The notes under the pieces were generated by a model. That model saw only the letters and a list, made by a program, of their open reading frames with translations. It was not told the DNA's origin and searched no databases. The position numbers and the translations under genes are program-made. DNA of 64,000 nt from Megasphaera hominis (GTDB lineage: Bacteria > Bacillota > Negativicutes > Veillonellales > Megasphaeraceae): the NCBI RefSeq assembly GCF_014269395.1, contig NZ_JACOGK010000004.1, positions 44,543 to 108,542 of the forward strand, given 5' to 3'. Numbering within the stretch: the first letter of the stretch is position 1; each line of letters opens with the position of its first letter. Positions 39,958 through 49,657 of the stretch are shown here, piece by piece.

Positions 39958-41409
39958 CTACCAATTCCCCTTGCTTTTCCAAAAGCTGCGGTGCAGCATA
40001 GCCAGTACCGTAAACAGTTCCAGCCGCCCAAGGAGCATGGAAATGCAAAGAATAGATTTGGAAAAGACCGAAAGGCCGGCATAGGTACTCGTTGCGCCAG
40101 TAATGCCAAAGGACGGTCCAATACAGCCCATGGTCGTCACGCTGATGCCGATGGCATCGAAAATATTGATACCATCCCACGTGAGGAGGAGGGCCCAAAA
40201 GGCAATGAAGGCTAAATACAGAAAAAAGAACTGGCTCACGCGGATGACCGTATCTTCGTTGACGCGCTTATTATTGACACGCACTTCGGCAATCATGCGC
40301 GGATGAACGCGCTGGAAGACCAAGGTCCACAGGGAACGGCACAGGATAACGACACGGGAAATCTTAACACCTGCCGCCGTCGAGCCCGTACAGCCGCCAC
40401 TGATCATGAGCAGCATGAGGATGCCCTTGGAAAAGCCCGGCCACTGGTCGTAATCGGCCGAGACAAAACCAGTCGTAGCAATAGACGCTGCCTGAAAGGA
40501 CGCGTAGCGGATGGCCGTAAAGAGATCGATAGGAAAGGCCTGCAGCAAATCGGCGGCAATGCAGGCCGTAGCCAGGCCGAGGATGAACAGGTAGGCCTTA
40601 AATTCCGTATTTCTGCGGACGACGCCAAAGCCCTTGCGGTAAAACTGGTAATAGAGACCAAAGTTACCACCGGCGAGGACCATGAAAAAGGTCATCCACC
40701 CTTCAATAGCCGGACTGTCGAAATGGGCAGCACTTTGATTATAAATAGAAAAGCCACCGGCAGAAATAGTCGACATGGCGTGGTTGAGAGCGCTGAAAAA
40801 GTCCATGCCGCAGAGATAAAAGACGATGATCGCCACGACCGTAAAGAGCATGTACATGCGAAAAAGCATGTGTGTCGTATCGCGCAGGCGCGGCAAGAGC
40901 CGGTCTGCCGTCGGGCCCGTATCCTCGGCGTTATGCATGAAGACCGTATGCTGCCCCGATTCAGGCAGGATGGCAATGAAGATGACGACGATCCCCAGGC
41001 CGCCGAGCCAGTGGGTCAAGCTGCGCCAAAAGAGGATGCTAAAAGGCAGAACTTCCAGGTCTTCAATGACTGTCGCCCCCGTACCGGTAAACCCGGAAAT
41101 GCTTTCAAAGACGCCGTCCAATAGATTGAGGTAGCCGCCGACGACGTAAGGCAGCATGCCCAGGAAGGTTGCCAGGAGCCAGCCCAGGCCCGTAATGGCA
41201 ATGCCTTCGCGCATAGTGAGACGCTTCGTACGGATGCGGCCAATGCGCAAAAGAACGATGCCACACAAGGCCATGATGGCAGCCGAAATTATAAAATAAA
41301 TCAGATCGTCTTCCCAATATACGAGTGCCATGAGCAGGGGCACACAGGTTACACCGGCCTCAGCCAGGGAAATCTGTCCCAGGAAGCGGCAGACAACACG
41401 ATAATCCAT
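39958..41409 (-). CDS. trkH: TrkH/KtrB-type potassium transporter subunit (copy 1)
   Basis: A 483-residue K+ channel-like subunit with four pseudo-repeated membrane-pore-membrane units. The four selectivity-filter loops are all conserved: SGFTGTGATV, STISAGGFS, SIATTGFVS and TMGCIGPSFG. It works with the cytoplasmic TrkA ring for K+ uptake. It is about 65% similar by eye to the next gene and is the last of three tandem paralogues downstream of trkA. The start at 41409 follows a ribosome-binding site-like AGGTGAG. Confidence 0.92.
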   Translation of the reverse strand: MDYRVVCRFLGQISLAEAGVTCVPLLMALVYWEDDLIYFIISAAIMALCGIVLLRIGRIRTKRLTMREGIAITGLGWLLATFLGMLPYVVGGYLNLLDGVFESISGFTGTGATVIEDLEVLPFSILFWRSLTHWLGGLGIVVIFIAILPESGQHTVFMHNAEDTGPTADRLLPRLRDTTHMLFRMYMLFTVVAIIVFYLCGMDFFSALNHAMSTISAGGFSIYNQSAAHFDSPAIEGWMTFFMVLAGGNFGLYYQFYRKGFGVVRRNTEFKAYLFILGLATACIAADLLQAFPIDLFTAIRYASFQAASIATTGFVSADYDQWPGFSKGILMLLMISGGCTGSTAAGVKISRVVILCRSLWTLVFQRVHPRMIAEVRVNNKRVNEDTVIRVSQFFFLYLAFIAFWALLLTWDGINIFDAIGISVTTMGCIGPSFGITGATSTYAGLSVFSKSILCISMLLGRLELFTVLAMLHRSFWKSKGNW

Positions 41410-41455
41410 AGACTCACCTCTTTTGCGCAGAATTGATAGTATGTTTCCTTAGGAA

Positions 41456-42907
41456 TTACCAGCCGCTGCGCCGCCAAAAGGCAGGCATGAGAAGAGCCAG
41501 TATGGGATACATTTCCAAACGGCCGAGAAGCATGGAAATACAAACGACGATCTTGCTGAGAACAGGCAGGTCCGCATAGGTACAGGTCGGGCCTACCATG
41601 CCGAAGGCCGGACCACAGCTGCCCATAGTAGAAACGCTGAGACCAATGGCATCCAGCGTAGGGACACCATCCCAGATAAAAAGGACCGACCAGAGCGTAT
41701 CGAGGAATACATACATGACAAAAAAACGCATGACGCCGTATAACACATCTTCACTGTAATCGGAACCATTAGAATGGACGACGAGAACGCTACGCGGCGC
41801 CAGCTTTTGCCGCACGAGCGTATATATAGATTTTACCAGCAGCTGCAACCGCGTCATTTTCAGGCCGCCGGCAGTCGAACCGGCACAGCCGCCGCAGAAC
41901 ATGAGAAACAACAGGAGGGCCCGGGAAAAGGCCGGCCACGTATCGAAATCAGCCGACACGAAGCCGGTAGACGAGGAAATGGATGCCGCCTGAAAAAGGG
42001 ACTGCCGGAAAGCCTCTACCGGTGCATAAGCGAGGTCACTCACAAGATTCCAGGCCATGAGGGCCGTCGTCACGAATACGAGGCACACGTAGAGGCGGAA
42101 CTCTGCGTCCTTCAAAATCACCTTAGGGCCCTTGCGCCAGGCAGCGACGTACAGGCCGAAGTTGGCGCTGGAAATGATCATGAAAAAGGTAATCCAGCCT
42201 TCAATGAGGGGACTGTCAAAATGGGCCACACTGTCGTTATACGGCGAAAAACCGCCTGTAGCGATGGTTGAAAAGGCATGATCCAGAGCGACGAGAAAAC
42301 TCATGCCACAGAAATAATACGCTGCCGTCGCCGCTGCCGTAAAGACGACGTACACGAGGAACAAGGCCTTGGCCATTTCCCGGATACGCGGCATCATGCG
42401 GTCCGACGTAGGACCTGTACTTTCGGCATCGATCATGTGCCCCATGCCCCGGCCGAGTTGGGGAAAGACGGCGACGAAGATAACGACGATACCGAGGCCG
42501 CCAAACCAATGGGTCAGGCTGCGCCAAATAAGAATGCTGCCCGGCAGGGCTTCGATATCCGTAAGCACCGTAGCGCCTGTGCCGGAAAGGCCGGAAATAC
42601 ATTCCAGCGTACCATCGAGAACATTCAAATAGCCGCCAAATACATAGGGCAGCATGCCCAGGAAGGTAATGAGAATCCACGCCAGTCCTGTAATGGCCAC
42701 GCCTTCACGGCCCGTCAGGGTTTCACTGGCAAAGTTCCCCTTCTTTTCGAGGATCCAGCCCAGGCAAAAATTGATGACCGCCGCCATAAAGAGCGGTACA
42801 AGGCCACCGTCCTGCTCAATCAGAGCAATAACCGCCGGAATGAGGAGAACCAAGCCCAGCGCCTTGGCAATACGGCCCAAAAAATACAATACTACACGTA
42901 TATCCAT
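41456..42907 (-). CDS. trkH: TrkH/KtrB-type potassium transporter subunit (copy 2)
   Basis: A 483-residue paralogue of copy 1, the same length to the residue, with matching filter loops SGLSGTGATV, STIATGGFS, SISSSTGFVS (one extra Ser in the third loop) and TMGSCGPAFG. It lies 46 bases upstream of copy 1 on the same strand with no terminator between them. The close resemblance of copies 1 and 2 indicates a local duplication followed by divergence. Confidence 0.92.
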   Translation of the reverse strand: MDIRVVLYFLGRIAKALGLVLLIPAVIALIEQDGGLVPLFMAAVINFCLGWILEKKGNFASETLTGREGVAITGLAWILITFLGMLPYVFGGYLNVLDGTLECISGLSGTGATVLTDIEALPGSILIWRSLTHWFGGLGIVVIFVAVFPQLGRGMGHMIDAESTGPTSDRMMPRIREMAKALFLVYVVFTAAATAAYYFCGMSFLVALDHAFSTIATGGFSPYNDSVAHFDSPLIEGWITFFMIISSANFGLYVAAWRKGPKVILKDAEFRLYVCLVFVTTALMAWNLVSDLAYAPVEAFRQSLFQAASISSSTGFVSADFDTWPAFSRALLLFLMFCGGCAGSTAGGLKMTRLQLLVKSIYTLVRQKLAPRSVLVVHSNGSDYSEDVLYGVMRFFVMYVFLDTLWSVLFIWDGVPTLDAIGLSVSTMGSCGPAFGMVGPTCTYADLPVLSKIVVCISMLLGRLEMYPILALLMPAFWRRSGW

Positions 42908-42955
42908 GAATAGTGCACTTCTCTCTTTCTACTGTGCTGTCTCAGGCCACAGTGG

Positions 42956-44401
42956 TTACCATTTGCTGCGAAATTGGGAAATCACAGTCTGTATGACGAC
43001 GAGGAAGGAAAAGATTTCTATCCGTCCCAGAATCATGACCAGGCTGCAATACAATTTGGTCCATACAGGCAGTGTCGCATACGCATCGAGGCCATACAGA
43101 GCTGCCGTCGAGCCGACACTGGAAAGGCAGCCTGCAGCCAGGCCCATGGCTTGGAGCAAGGTCACGCCGGATAAGGAAATAATCAGCATGGACAGGAAAA
43201 AGACAGACATATATAAAAAGAAAAAGCTAAGGACACGGCTAATAATCCGCATGGGCACAGGCACATTATCGATTTTCAGGCTAATGACCATTTGCGGGTG
43301 GAGCGTGCGTTGCATTTCCTTAATGGCCATACGAAAGAGGACGATAATACGCATAACCCGGAGGCCGCCTGTGGCCGAACCGATACAGCCGCCGACGAAT
43401 ACCAGGAGAAATAAGGCGTAGCGGTCAAATTCAGGCCAGCCTGTAAACTGGGTAGATGAAAGGCCTGTCGTACTGATAAAGGAAATAACTGCAAAGAAAC
43501 CATAGCGCAGGCTTGCCAGGCCATCGAAGGTGTGCGTATGCCAAAGGTGAAAAGAAATCAGGATCCCTGCGACAGCGATAATTCCCAGGAAGGTGCGCAG
43601 CTCGTGATCGCGGAAAATTTCCAGCCAGCGTTTCCGGGCAAAGGCCTTCCAAATGAGGAGAAAGTTGCAGCTCGCTACGATCATCGAAAGGATGGCCGCC
43701 AGCTCGAGGAAAATGTTGCCGTTGCCTACGACATCGAGGGACATGAGGGTACCACTCGTTGAAACCGTATCCATCGACCAGGCAAGGGCATCGGTCGGCG
43801 CCAGGCCGGCCAGAAAGTACAAGACAAAGGATAATACCGTAATGGCAATATAGACCTTGCCAGTCTGGATGGCTGCATTGTCCATGCGCGTCAGCATAGG
43901 GCTAAAGGCGATACTCTGGTGGGCCGACAGGACGATGCCGAAACCGCCGCTGACCTGCGGTATGATAGTTACGACGAGGATGATAAAATTGAGGCCGCCC
44001 ATCCATTCCATCATACTGCGCCAAAGGAGGATAGAATTGGGGACCACATCGTAATCGAGAAAACTGAGGCCTGTCGTCGTATAGGCAGAAATACTTTCAA
44101 AAAATGCGTCTGCCGGCGCCAGGAGGCCCTGTAAAATATACGGTGTCATGCCGATAAAGCCCAGGAGAAACCAGACGGAAAGCAAGTAAACGGCACCTTC
44201 AGCTACGCCAAGCTGTTTCTTATGCACGTGGCCAGTCCGTTCGAGAAAGACCCCTAACGCCAACGTCACTACTAAGGGCATGGCGTAGGACAGTTCCGTA
44301 TTCTCCTGCCAGAGCATGGCGCAGACCAGGGGTATAGCCAAGGCCGCCGCGTTCAGCAAAGCCATCCGTCCCATAATGAACAGATAAAGGCGTATACTCA
44401 T
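42956..44401 (-). CDS. Divergent TrkH-like potassium transporter subunit (copy 3)
   Basis: A 481-residue TrkH-like protein clearly less conserved than the other two. Its filter loops are SAYTTTGLSF, DTVSTSGTLM, SFISTTGLSS and CLSSVGSTAA. The first three keep a central Gly; the fourth reads SVGST where the others have a G-P-x-F-G context. ESISAYTTTGL and WRSMMEWMGGLNFIILVV are still family-typical. The gene starts two bases after the trkA stop codon, so this copy, not copies 1 or 2, is translationally closest to the regulatory subunit. Altered selectivity or a regulatory role is possible. Confidence 0.85.
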   Translation of the reverse strand: MSIRLYLFIMGRMALLNAAALAIPLVCAMLWQENTELSYAMPLVVTLALGVFLERTGHVHKKQLGVAEGAVYLLSVWFLLGFIGMTPYILQGLLAPADAFFESISAYTTTGLSFLDYDVVPNSILLWRSMMEWMGGLNFIILVVTIIPQVSGGFGIVLSAHQSIAFSPMLTRMDNAAIQTGKVYIAITVLSFVLYFLAGLAPTDALAWSMDTVSTSGTLMSLDVVGNGNIFLELAAILSMIVASCNFLLIWKAFARKRWLEIFRDHELRTFLGIIAVAGILISFHLWHTHTFDGLASLRYGFFAVISFISTTGLSSTQFTGWPEFDRYALFLLVFVGGCIGSATGGLRVMRIIVLFRMAIKEMQRTLHPQMVISLKIDNVPVPMRIISRVLSFFFLYMSVFFLSMLIISLSGVTLLQAMGLAAGCLSSVGSTAALYGLDAYATLPVWTKLYCSLVMILGRIEIFSFLVVIQTVISQFRSKW

Positions 44402-44403
44402 GA

Positions 44404-45750
44404 CTAGTCCCTGCCTTTAAAATAACGCATAACTGTTTTGGAGTGTTCTGTCTGGATAAAGAGGATCGTCCGGTCACCAGCTTCGAGGACAGAGCTGCCG
44501 TCCGGAATGTGGGCCACGTCATCGCGCACGTACGCACAGACCAGGCATTCCCTTGGGAGCCGTACATCCATAAGGCGTTTGCCTGCGACAGGCGCACCGG
44601 CCTGGACGATGACTTCTACGGCCTCAGCCTTGGCCCCTTCAAGAAGTGATACGGATACAACGCCGCCACGGCGGGCGAAGGCCAGCACTTCACTGGCAGA
44701 AAGGAGACGGGACGAAAGGACGATATCGACACCGACCTTCTGCATGAGGTCTACATATTCGATGCGGGCTACACGGACGATCGTCTTTTTGGCACCAAAA
44801 TGCTTGGCAATAAGGGCCAGCATGAGGTTCAGCTTGTCATCTTCTGTAATACAGATGACTACGTCCGCATCGGCTACGCCTTCCTGGACGAGGAGGTCGA
44901 TATCCGTGCCATCGCCACAGATGGCAATGCCGCTGTTTAAATGATCGGCAACGAGGCGGCAGCGTTCGCGGTCCTTTTCAATGACCTTTACATTGACGTC
45001 CTGATCGTCGAGCATGGCTGCCAGGGAGCGGCCTGTCCGGCCGGCGCCGATAATCATGACCCGTTCGACCTTTTTTGTGCCGCTGGGGACGAAGTTGGTG
45101 CTGAATTTTTCAATGGCTTTGGGATCGCCAATGAAATAGGCATTATCATGAGGCAAGAGACAATCATCGCCATGCGGGATGATCATGCGGTGATCCCGGA
45201 AGATCATGCCGGCCAGAATAGATTTTGGCATTTCCAAATTTTTTAAGGGAATGTTGGCCAAGGGCGAATGGCGGCGTACCTTCGTTTCAAAGAGACGGAC
45301 CTTGCCGTTGGCAAAATCTTCTACGTCGAGAGCTGCCGGCATCATGAGGATGCGGTCAATTTCACGGGCCGTAATCAATTCCGGATTGAGCATGAGGTCG
45401 ATGTCGAAATTTTCCCGCAAATAATCTTTGGCTTCCGACATGAACTGCATATCGCGGATCCGCGCTGCCGTATAGCGGATGCCATGTTTTTTCGCTAAAA
45501 TACAGGCGATCATATTTACTTCGTCTACAGCCGTAACGGCGACGAGGATATCCGAATTGCGGATATCCGGATCGTTCATGGTAATCGGGCTGGCGCCATT
45601 GGCCTGAATCGTCAAGACATCAAGGTTATTCTTGACGTTTTCCAACCGATCCTTATTCTGGTCTACTACTACTACATCATACTGTTCGTTTGACAATAGC
45701 TCAGCAATACTATATCCTAGCTTGCCGGCGCCAATTATTACAATACGCAA
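44404..45750 (-). CDS. trkA: Trk potassium uptake regulatory subunit TrkA
   Basis: A 448-residue cytoplasmic protein made of two RCK units, each a Rossmann NAD/ATP-binding fold plus a TrkA-C domain: VIIGAGKLGYSIAELL at the N-terminus and VMIIGAGRTGRSLAAML around 230. It gates the TrkH channel in response to nucleotides. The start is a TTG at 45750, well supported by GGAGGGAC upstream and the exact family N-terminus (LRIVIIGAG). It is the first gene of a four-gene operon with three trkH paralogues, so one ring protein may serve several channel subunits. Confidence 0.93.
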   Translation of the reverse strand: MRIVIIGAGKLGYSIAELLSNEQYDVVVVDQNKDRLENVKNNLDVLTIQANGASPITMNDPDIRNSDILVAVTAVDEVNMIACILAKKHGIRYTAARIRDMQFMSEAKDYLRENFDIDLMLNPELITAREIDRILMMPAALDVEDFANGKVRLFETKVRRHSPLANIPLKNLEMPKSILAGMIFRDHRMIIPHGDDCLLPHDNAYFIGDPKAIEKFSTNFVPSGTKKVERVMIIGAGRTGRSLAAMLDDQDVNVKVIEKDRERCRLVADHLNSGIAICGDGTDIDLLVQEGVADADVVICITEDDKLNLMLALIAKHFGAKKTIVRVARIEYVDLMQKVGVDIVLSSRLLSASEVLAFARRGGVVSVSLLEGAKAEAVEVIVQAGAPVAGKRLMDVRLPRECLVCAYVRDDVAHIPDGSSVLEAGDRTILFIQTEHSKTVMRYFKGRD

Positions 45751-45779
45751 GCGATGTCCCTCCTTTATAAATCGGTATT

Positions 45780-45788
45780 AGTATAGCA
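45780..45788 (-). promoter_or_regulatory. Extended -10 promoter of the trk operon
   Basis: Read leftward: TGCTATACT; no clear -35. It lies about 35 bases before the TTG start. Confidence 0.45.
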
Positions 45789-45947
45789 TATGTACTGCAA
45801 TAAAAACAGATTTTATCCCTATACAGCCTAGATTTTACGTAGTCCTTTCTCTATCTTTTTCTCTATAGGTATGATAAAATTAATTGTTTATTGCATAATA
45901 AAATTTTGATATGCTCGTCTGTGAGCAGCGTAAAAAGAGGTTGTACA

Positions 45948-47495
45948 ATGGCAAATAAATTCGTCTCCGGGACACTCATCCTGACACTCTCCGGCTTTGT
46001 CGTCAAAGCCATCGGCAGTATCAACTGGATTATTCTTTCCCGTATCCTGGGTGGTGAAGGTATTGGTATTTACCAGATGGCCTTCCCTATTTACTTATTG
46101 GCGCTAGAAATTTCCAGTGCCGGTATTCCGATTGCAATTTCAATTATTACGGCGGAAAAAGTAGCCCGCCTGGATTATGGCGGGGCCCAGCGGATTTTCC
46201 GCGTTTCCCTGTCTATGCTCTGTACGACGGCACTGATTCTGAGTATCCTCGTCTTTTTCGGCTCGCGCCTGCTCATCGATTATCACATTATCCGTGAAAG
46301 CCGGGCCTACTATTCTCTCATCGCCCTGGCACCGGCCATTTTCTTCACGACCATCATCGCCGGCTATCGCGGCTACCTACAAGGCTGGCAGCACATGACA
46401 CCGACGGCGATTTCCCAGATTGTGGAACAGCTCGTCCGCGTCGTCGTCATGCTCGGCTTTGCGGCGCTCCTCATGCCGTACGGCCTGGCCTATGCCGCCG
46501 GCGGCGCCAGCCTTGGTGCCGGTGCCGGGGGCCTGGCCGCCTGGTTCGTCCTCATTTACTATTACTATAAGCTGAAACGGGGTCTGCCTAAGGACGGTCC
46601 TGTATTCCCGCAGGAAAGCATTACGCACATCCTAAAACGGCTTATCGCCCTGGCCGTACCGATTTCCCTGGCCAGCATCATGCTCCCTGTCGTCTCTAAT
46701 CTGGATCTGCTCATCGTACCGCGCCGCTTGGAAGTAGCCGGCTATGCGACACACCAGGCGACAGAGCTCTTCGGTTATCTCACAGGCATGTCCGTACCGC
46801 TCGTCAACCTGGCAACGATCCTTACGGCGGCTATGGCTATGAGCCTCGTACCGGCCATTAGCCACAGCTTTACCTTAGGCGATAAGGTGGAAATCTACGG
46901 TAAGACCGCCGGCGCTATGCGCGTGGCCCTTCTCGTAACGATTCCCTTTTCCGTCATGCTCTACGTCCTGGCTGAACCGGTAGTTACCTTTATTTACAAT
47001 GCTCCGGCAGCTACGGAAGCTACGCGGGCTGTATCAATTGCCATTTGCTTTCTCGGCCTGCACCAGATTACGACAGCAATCCTGCAGGGTCTCAAAAAGC
47101 CGAAAATCCCGGTTATCAACATGGGTATTGCCTGCCTGGTCAAGGTTGCCTGCAACTGGTTTCTCGTCGCCATTCCGGCTTTAGGAATCACCGGCGCGTC
47201 CTATGCCACCGTTGCCGATATCGGCGTCGCTGCCGGCCTCAACCTCTTCTTCATTTACCGCAAGACCGGCTACATCATCGACGTCAAGATCATCCTGCGC
47301 AATGTCGTCTGCGCTGTCATCATGGGCGTGGTCATGTATTTCCTCTACGCCGCCATCGGTTCAATCGGCCTCTTCATCAGCCTGGCCGTTACGACCATCG
47401 TTGGCTCTGCCGTTTACCTGGGCCTCATGGCGCTCTGCGGTGGTGTCACGCGGGAAGATGCAGCACGCGTACCGTTCTTCGGCCGTTTCTTTTGA
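45948..47495 (+). CDS. SpoVB/MurJ-type membrane flippase (MOP superfamily)
   Basis: A 515-residue polytopic membrane protein with about 14 hydrophobic helices, of the MOP/MVF superfamily that includes the lipid II flippase MurJ and the Bacillus proteins SpoVB/YtgP. The N-terminal FVSGTLILTLSGFVVKAIGS and IILSRILGGEGIGIYQMAFP are typical of the SpoVB/YtgP branch. It probably moves a lipid-linked cell-wall precursor across the inner membrane. I start at the ATG at 45948 (MANKFVSG) with AGAGG upstream instead of the longer frame. Monocistronic with its own terminator; divergent from trkA. Confidence 0.85.
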   Translation: MANKFVSGTLILTLSGFVVKAIGSINWIILSRILGGEGIGIYQMAFPIYLLALEISSAGIPIAISIITAEKVARLDYGGAQRIFRVSLSMLCTTALILSILVFFGSRLLIDYHIIRESRAYYSLIALAPAIFFTTIIAGYRGYLQGWQHMTPTAISQIVEQLVRVVVMLGFAALLMPYGLAYAAGGASLGAGAGGLAAWFVLIYYYYKLKRGLPKDGPVFPQESITHILKRLIALAVPISLASIMLPVVSNLDLLIVPRRLEVAGYATHQATELFGYLTGMSVPLVNLATILTAAMAMSLVPAISHSFTLGDKVEIYGKTAGAMRVALLVTIPFSVMLYVLAEPVVTFIYNAPAATEATRAVSIAICFLGLHQITTAILQGLKKPKIPVINMGIACLVKVACNWFLVAIPALGITGASYATVADIGVAAGLNLFFIYRKTGYIIDVKIILRNVVCAVIMGVVMYFLYAAIGSIGLFISLAVTTIVGSAVYLGLMALCGGVTREDAARVPFFGRFF

Positions 47496-47508
47496 GCCTG
47501 TCAGCTAA

Positions 47509-47537
47509 GGAAGTTCCTCTGGGGACTTCCTTTTTTT
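47509..47537 (+). terminator. Terminator of the flippase gene
   Basis: GGAAGTTCC (47509-47517) pairs with GGGACTTCC (47522-47530); TTTTTTT follows. Confidence 0.8.
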
Positions 47538-47620
47538 GTTTTACTCAGGTGCAATGCGTCCCTAAATATGATACTATAAATGTAACATTATATAACATTT
47601 TTACGTAGGGAGGCTTTTAG

Positions 47621-49522
47621 ATGCTAAAAATAGCACTTGCCCAAATGAAAGTATATCCTGGCGATCCACGCCGTAACGTCACGGTCATGAGGGACTATAT
47701 CAGCCAGGCCAAAGAAAAGCATTGCCAGCTCATTATTTTCCCGGAGCTTGCCGTTCCGGGATATTTGATTGGCGATATATGGGACCAGCCTGATTTTATT
47801 CACGAATGTGTCCGCTTAGGCGATGAGATCAAGGACTTATCCCAGGATATAACAATTATCTTCGGCAACGTTGCGACCGATCCGGAACGCATCAACCCTG
47901 ACGGGCGGCAGCGCAAGTACAATGCCATGTTCATTGCCCAGGGCGGTAATTTCCTGGCACCGGCCAACTTCCCTTATCCCTTCTATATTAAGACACTCAT
48001 GCCGAACTACCGGGAATTCAGCGATACGCGTTATTTTACGTCACTCCTCGAAGTGGCCCAGGAAGATCTCGTTTTTGCGGAAGACCTGGTCGCACCAGTT
48101 GTACTCCCCCTGCCGGGCGGCAAGACACTTAAAATCGGACCGCTCATCTGTGAAGATAGCTGGGATGACAACTACTCCTTCAAGCCCATGCAGTATTTAC
48201 AAAAACAATACGGCGTCGATCTCTTCATCAACATTTCCAACTCGCCTTTTACGCTGGGCAAGACCCAGCGCCGGCACCGTCTCTTTGGCAAGGCCATTGA
48301 CGACCTGCAAGCACCGGCCCTCTACGTCAACTGCACGGGCATCCAGAACAACGGTAAAAACGTTTTTACCTTTGACGGTGCCAGTGGCGCTTACAACAAA
48401 GACGGTTCTCTGCAATACGAATGTGACCTCTTTCAGGAGGAACTGGCCATCGTCGACTTCGATGAGGACGCTCATGCCTTCGTTTCACCTGTAAAGAGGA
48501 ATGAACCTCAGGCAGAAGCCGGTGAAATCTACGCCAGTCTCCATTATGGTCTCCAGTCTTTCCTGGAGAGCACAGGTCTAAAAAAAGTAGTGCTCGGCGT
48601 ATCAGGCGGTATCGATTCTGCCGTCAACGCGGCCCTGTACGCTACAGTATTGCCACCGGAAAATATTCTTCTCGTCAATATGCCCAGTGTCTACAATTCG
48701 GATATGACCAAAAGCCTGGCCAAGGAGCTGGCCGATAACATTGGCTGCCTCTATACGGTCATCCCCGTCCAGGACAGTCTGGAACTGACACGGCGCCAGT
48801 TTGCTGCAGCCGAACTGACCCAAAAGGATCAGCCTGCAGGCCTCTTGGAACTGAGCGACTTCATTGAAGAAAACATTCAGGCCCGCGACCGTTCGAGCCG
48901 AATTCTCGCAGCCGCTGCGGCAGCCTTTGGCGGCGTCTTCACGTGCAACGCCAATAAGGCCGAACTCTCCGTCGGCTATGCTACACTTTACGGCGACAGT
49001 GCCGGTTTCCTGGCGGCAACAGCCGACCTTTGGAAGCATCAGGTTTACGATTTGGCCCGCTATTTGAACGAAACCGTCTTCGGACGGGAAGTCGTCCCTC
49101 AAGGCAGTATCGATATTGTACCGAGTGCGGAATTATCGTCCAAACAGGACGTTACTAAGGGCCAGGGCGATCCTCTGGTCTATCCGTACCATGACTACCT
49201 CTTCCGCGCCTTTATCGAACGCTGGCAGCGGGCAACACCGCAGACGATTCTCGAATGGTATCTTGCAGGCACGCTGGAAGAAAACCTGGGCTGTAGCGTC
49301 AAGGTGGCCGACCTCTTTGCCACACCGGCTGACTTCATTGCCGATTTGGAAAAGTGGTGGCGCCTCATTGCCGGCTTTGCCGTAGCCAAACGTATTCAGA
49401 GCCCGCCGCTCCTTTCCGTGAGCCGCAGGTCTTTTGGCTACGACCTGCGCGAAGCCCAGCTCACGCCATATTATACGACGCGTTATGAAGAACTGAAAGC
49501 ACAAATACTGAAACAAGGCTAA
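47621..49522 (+). CDS. nadE: Glutamine-dependent NAD+ synthetase
   Basis: A 633-residue NadE that converts nicotinic-acid adenine dinucleotide to NAD using glutamine. The N-terminal nitrilase-type glutaminase has its catalytic Glu in IIFPELAVPGYLIGD and its Cys in PLICEDSWDDN. The C-terminal synthetase has the PP-loop GVSGGIDSAVNAAL and SAELSSKQDVTKGQ near the end. Domain order and length match the glutamine-using form. GGGAGG precedes the ATG. Followed by a strong terminator. Confidence 0.96.
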   Translation: MLKIALAQMKVYPGDPRRNVTVMRDYISQAKEKHCQLIIFPELAVPGYLIGDIWDQPDFIHECVRLGDEIKDLSQDITIIFGNVATDPERINPDGRQRKYNAMFIAQGGNFLAPANFPYPFYIKTLMPNYREFSDTRYFTSLLEVAQEDLVFAEDLVAPVVLPLPGGKTLKIGPLICEDSWDDNYSFKPMQYLQKQYGVDLFINISNSPFTLGKTQRRHRLFGKAIDDLQAPALYVNCTGIQNNGKNVFTFDGASGAYNKDGSLQYECDLFQEELAIVDFDEDAHAFVSPVKRNEPQAEAGEIYASLHYGLQSFLESTGLKKVVLGVSGGIDSAVNAALYATVLPPENILLVNMPSVYNSDMTKSLAKELADNIGCLYTVIPVQDSLELTRRQFAAAELTQKDQPAGLLELSDFIEENIQARDRSSRILAAAAAAFGGVFTCNANKAELSVGYATLYGDSAGFLAATADLWKHQVYDLARYLNETVFGREVVPQGSIDIVPSAELSSKQDVTKGQGDPLVYPYHDYLFRAFIERWQRATPQTILEWYLAGTLEENLGCSVKVADLFATPADFIADLEKWWRLIAGFAVAKRIQSPPLLSVSRRSFGYDLREAQLTPYYTTRYEELKAQILKQG

Positions 49523-49538
49523 GAGCCCTTACACAGAA

Positions 49539-49580
49539 ACAAGCCTCTATAAGGAAGCGACCTTATAGAGGCTTGTTTTT
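49539..49580 (+). terminator. Terminator of nadE
   Basis: Bases 49539-49554 and 49561-49576 pair perfectly over 16 bases around AAGCGA; TTTT follows. Confidence 0.85.
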
Positions 49581-49587
49581 ATCCAAA

Positions 49588-49623
49588 AATAACTCCGCCC
49601 GGTAGTACCAAGGCGGAGTTATT
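49588..49623 (-). terminator. Terminator of the RND efflux operon
   Basis: AATAACTCCGCC (49588-49599) pairs with GGCGGAGTTATT (49612-49623); TTTTT follows on the minus strand. Confidence 0.8.
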
Positions 49624-49657
49624 ACGTTACTGGCCGAAGTCTATGTAGTCGTGCGAT

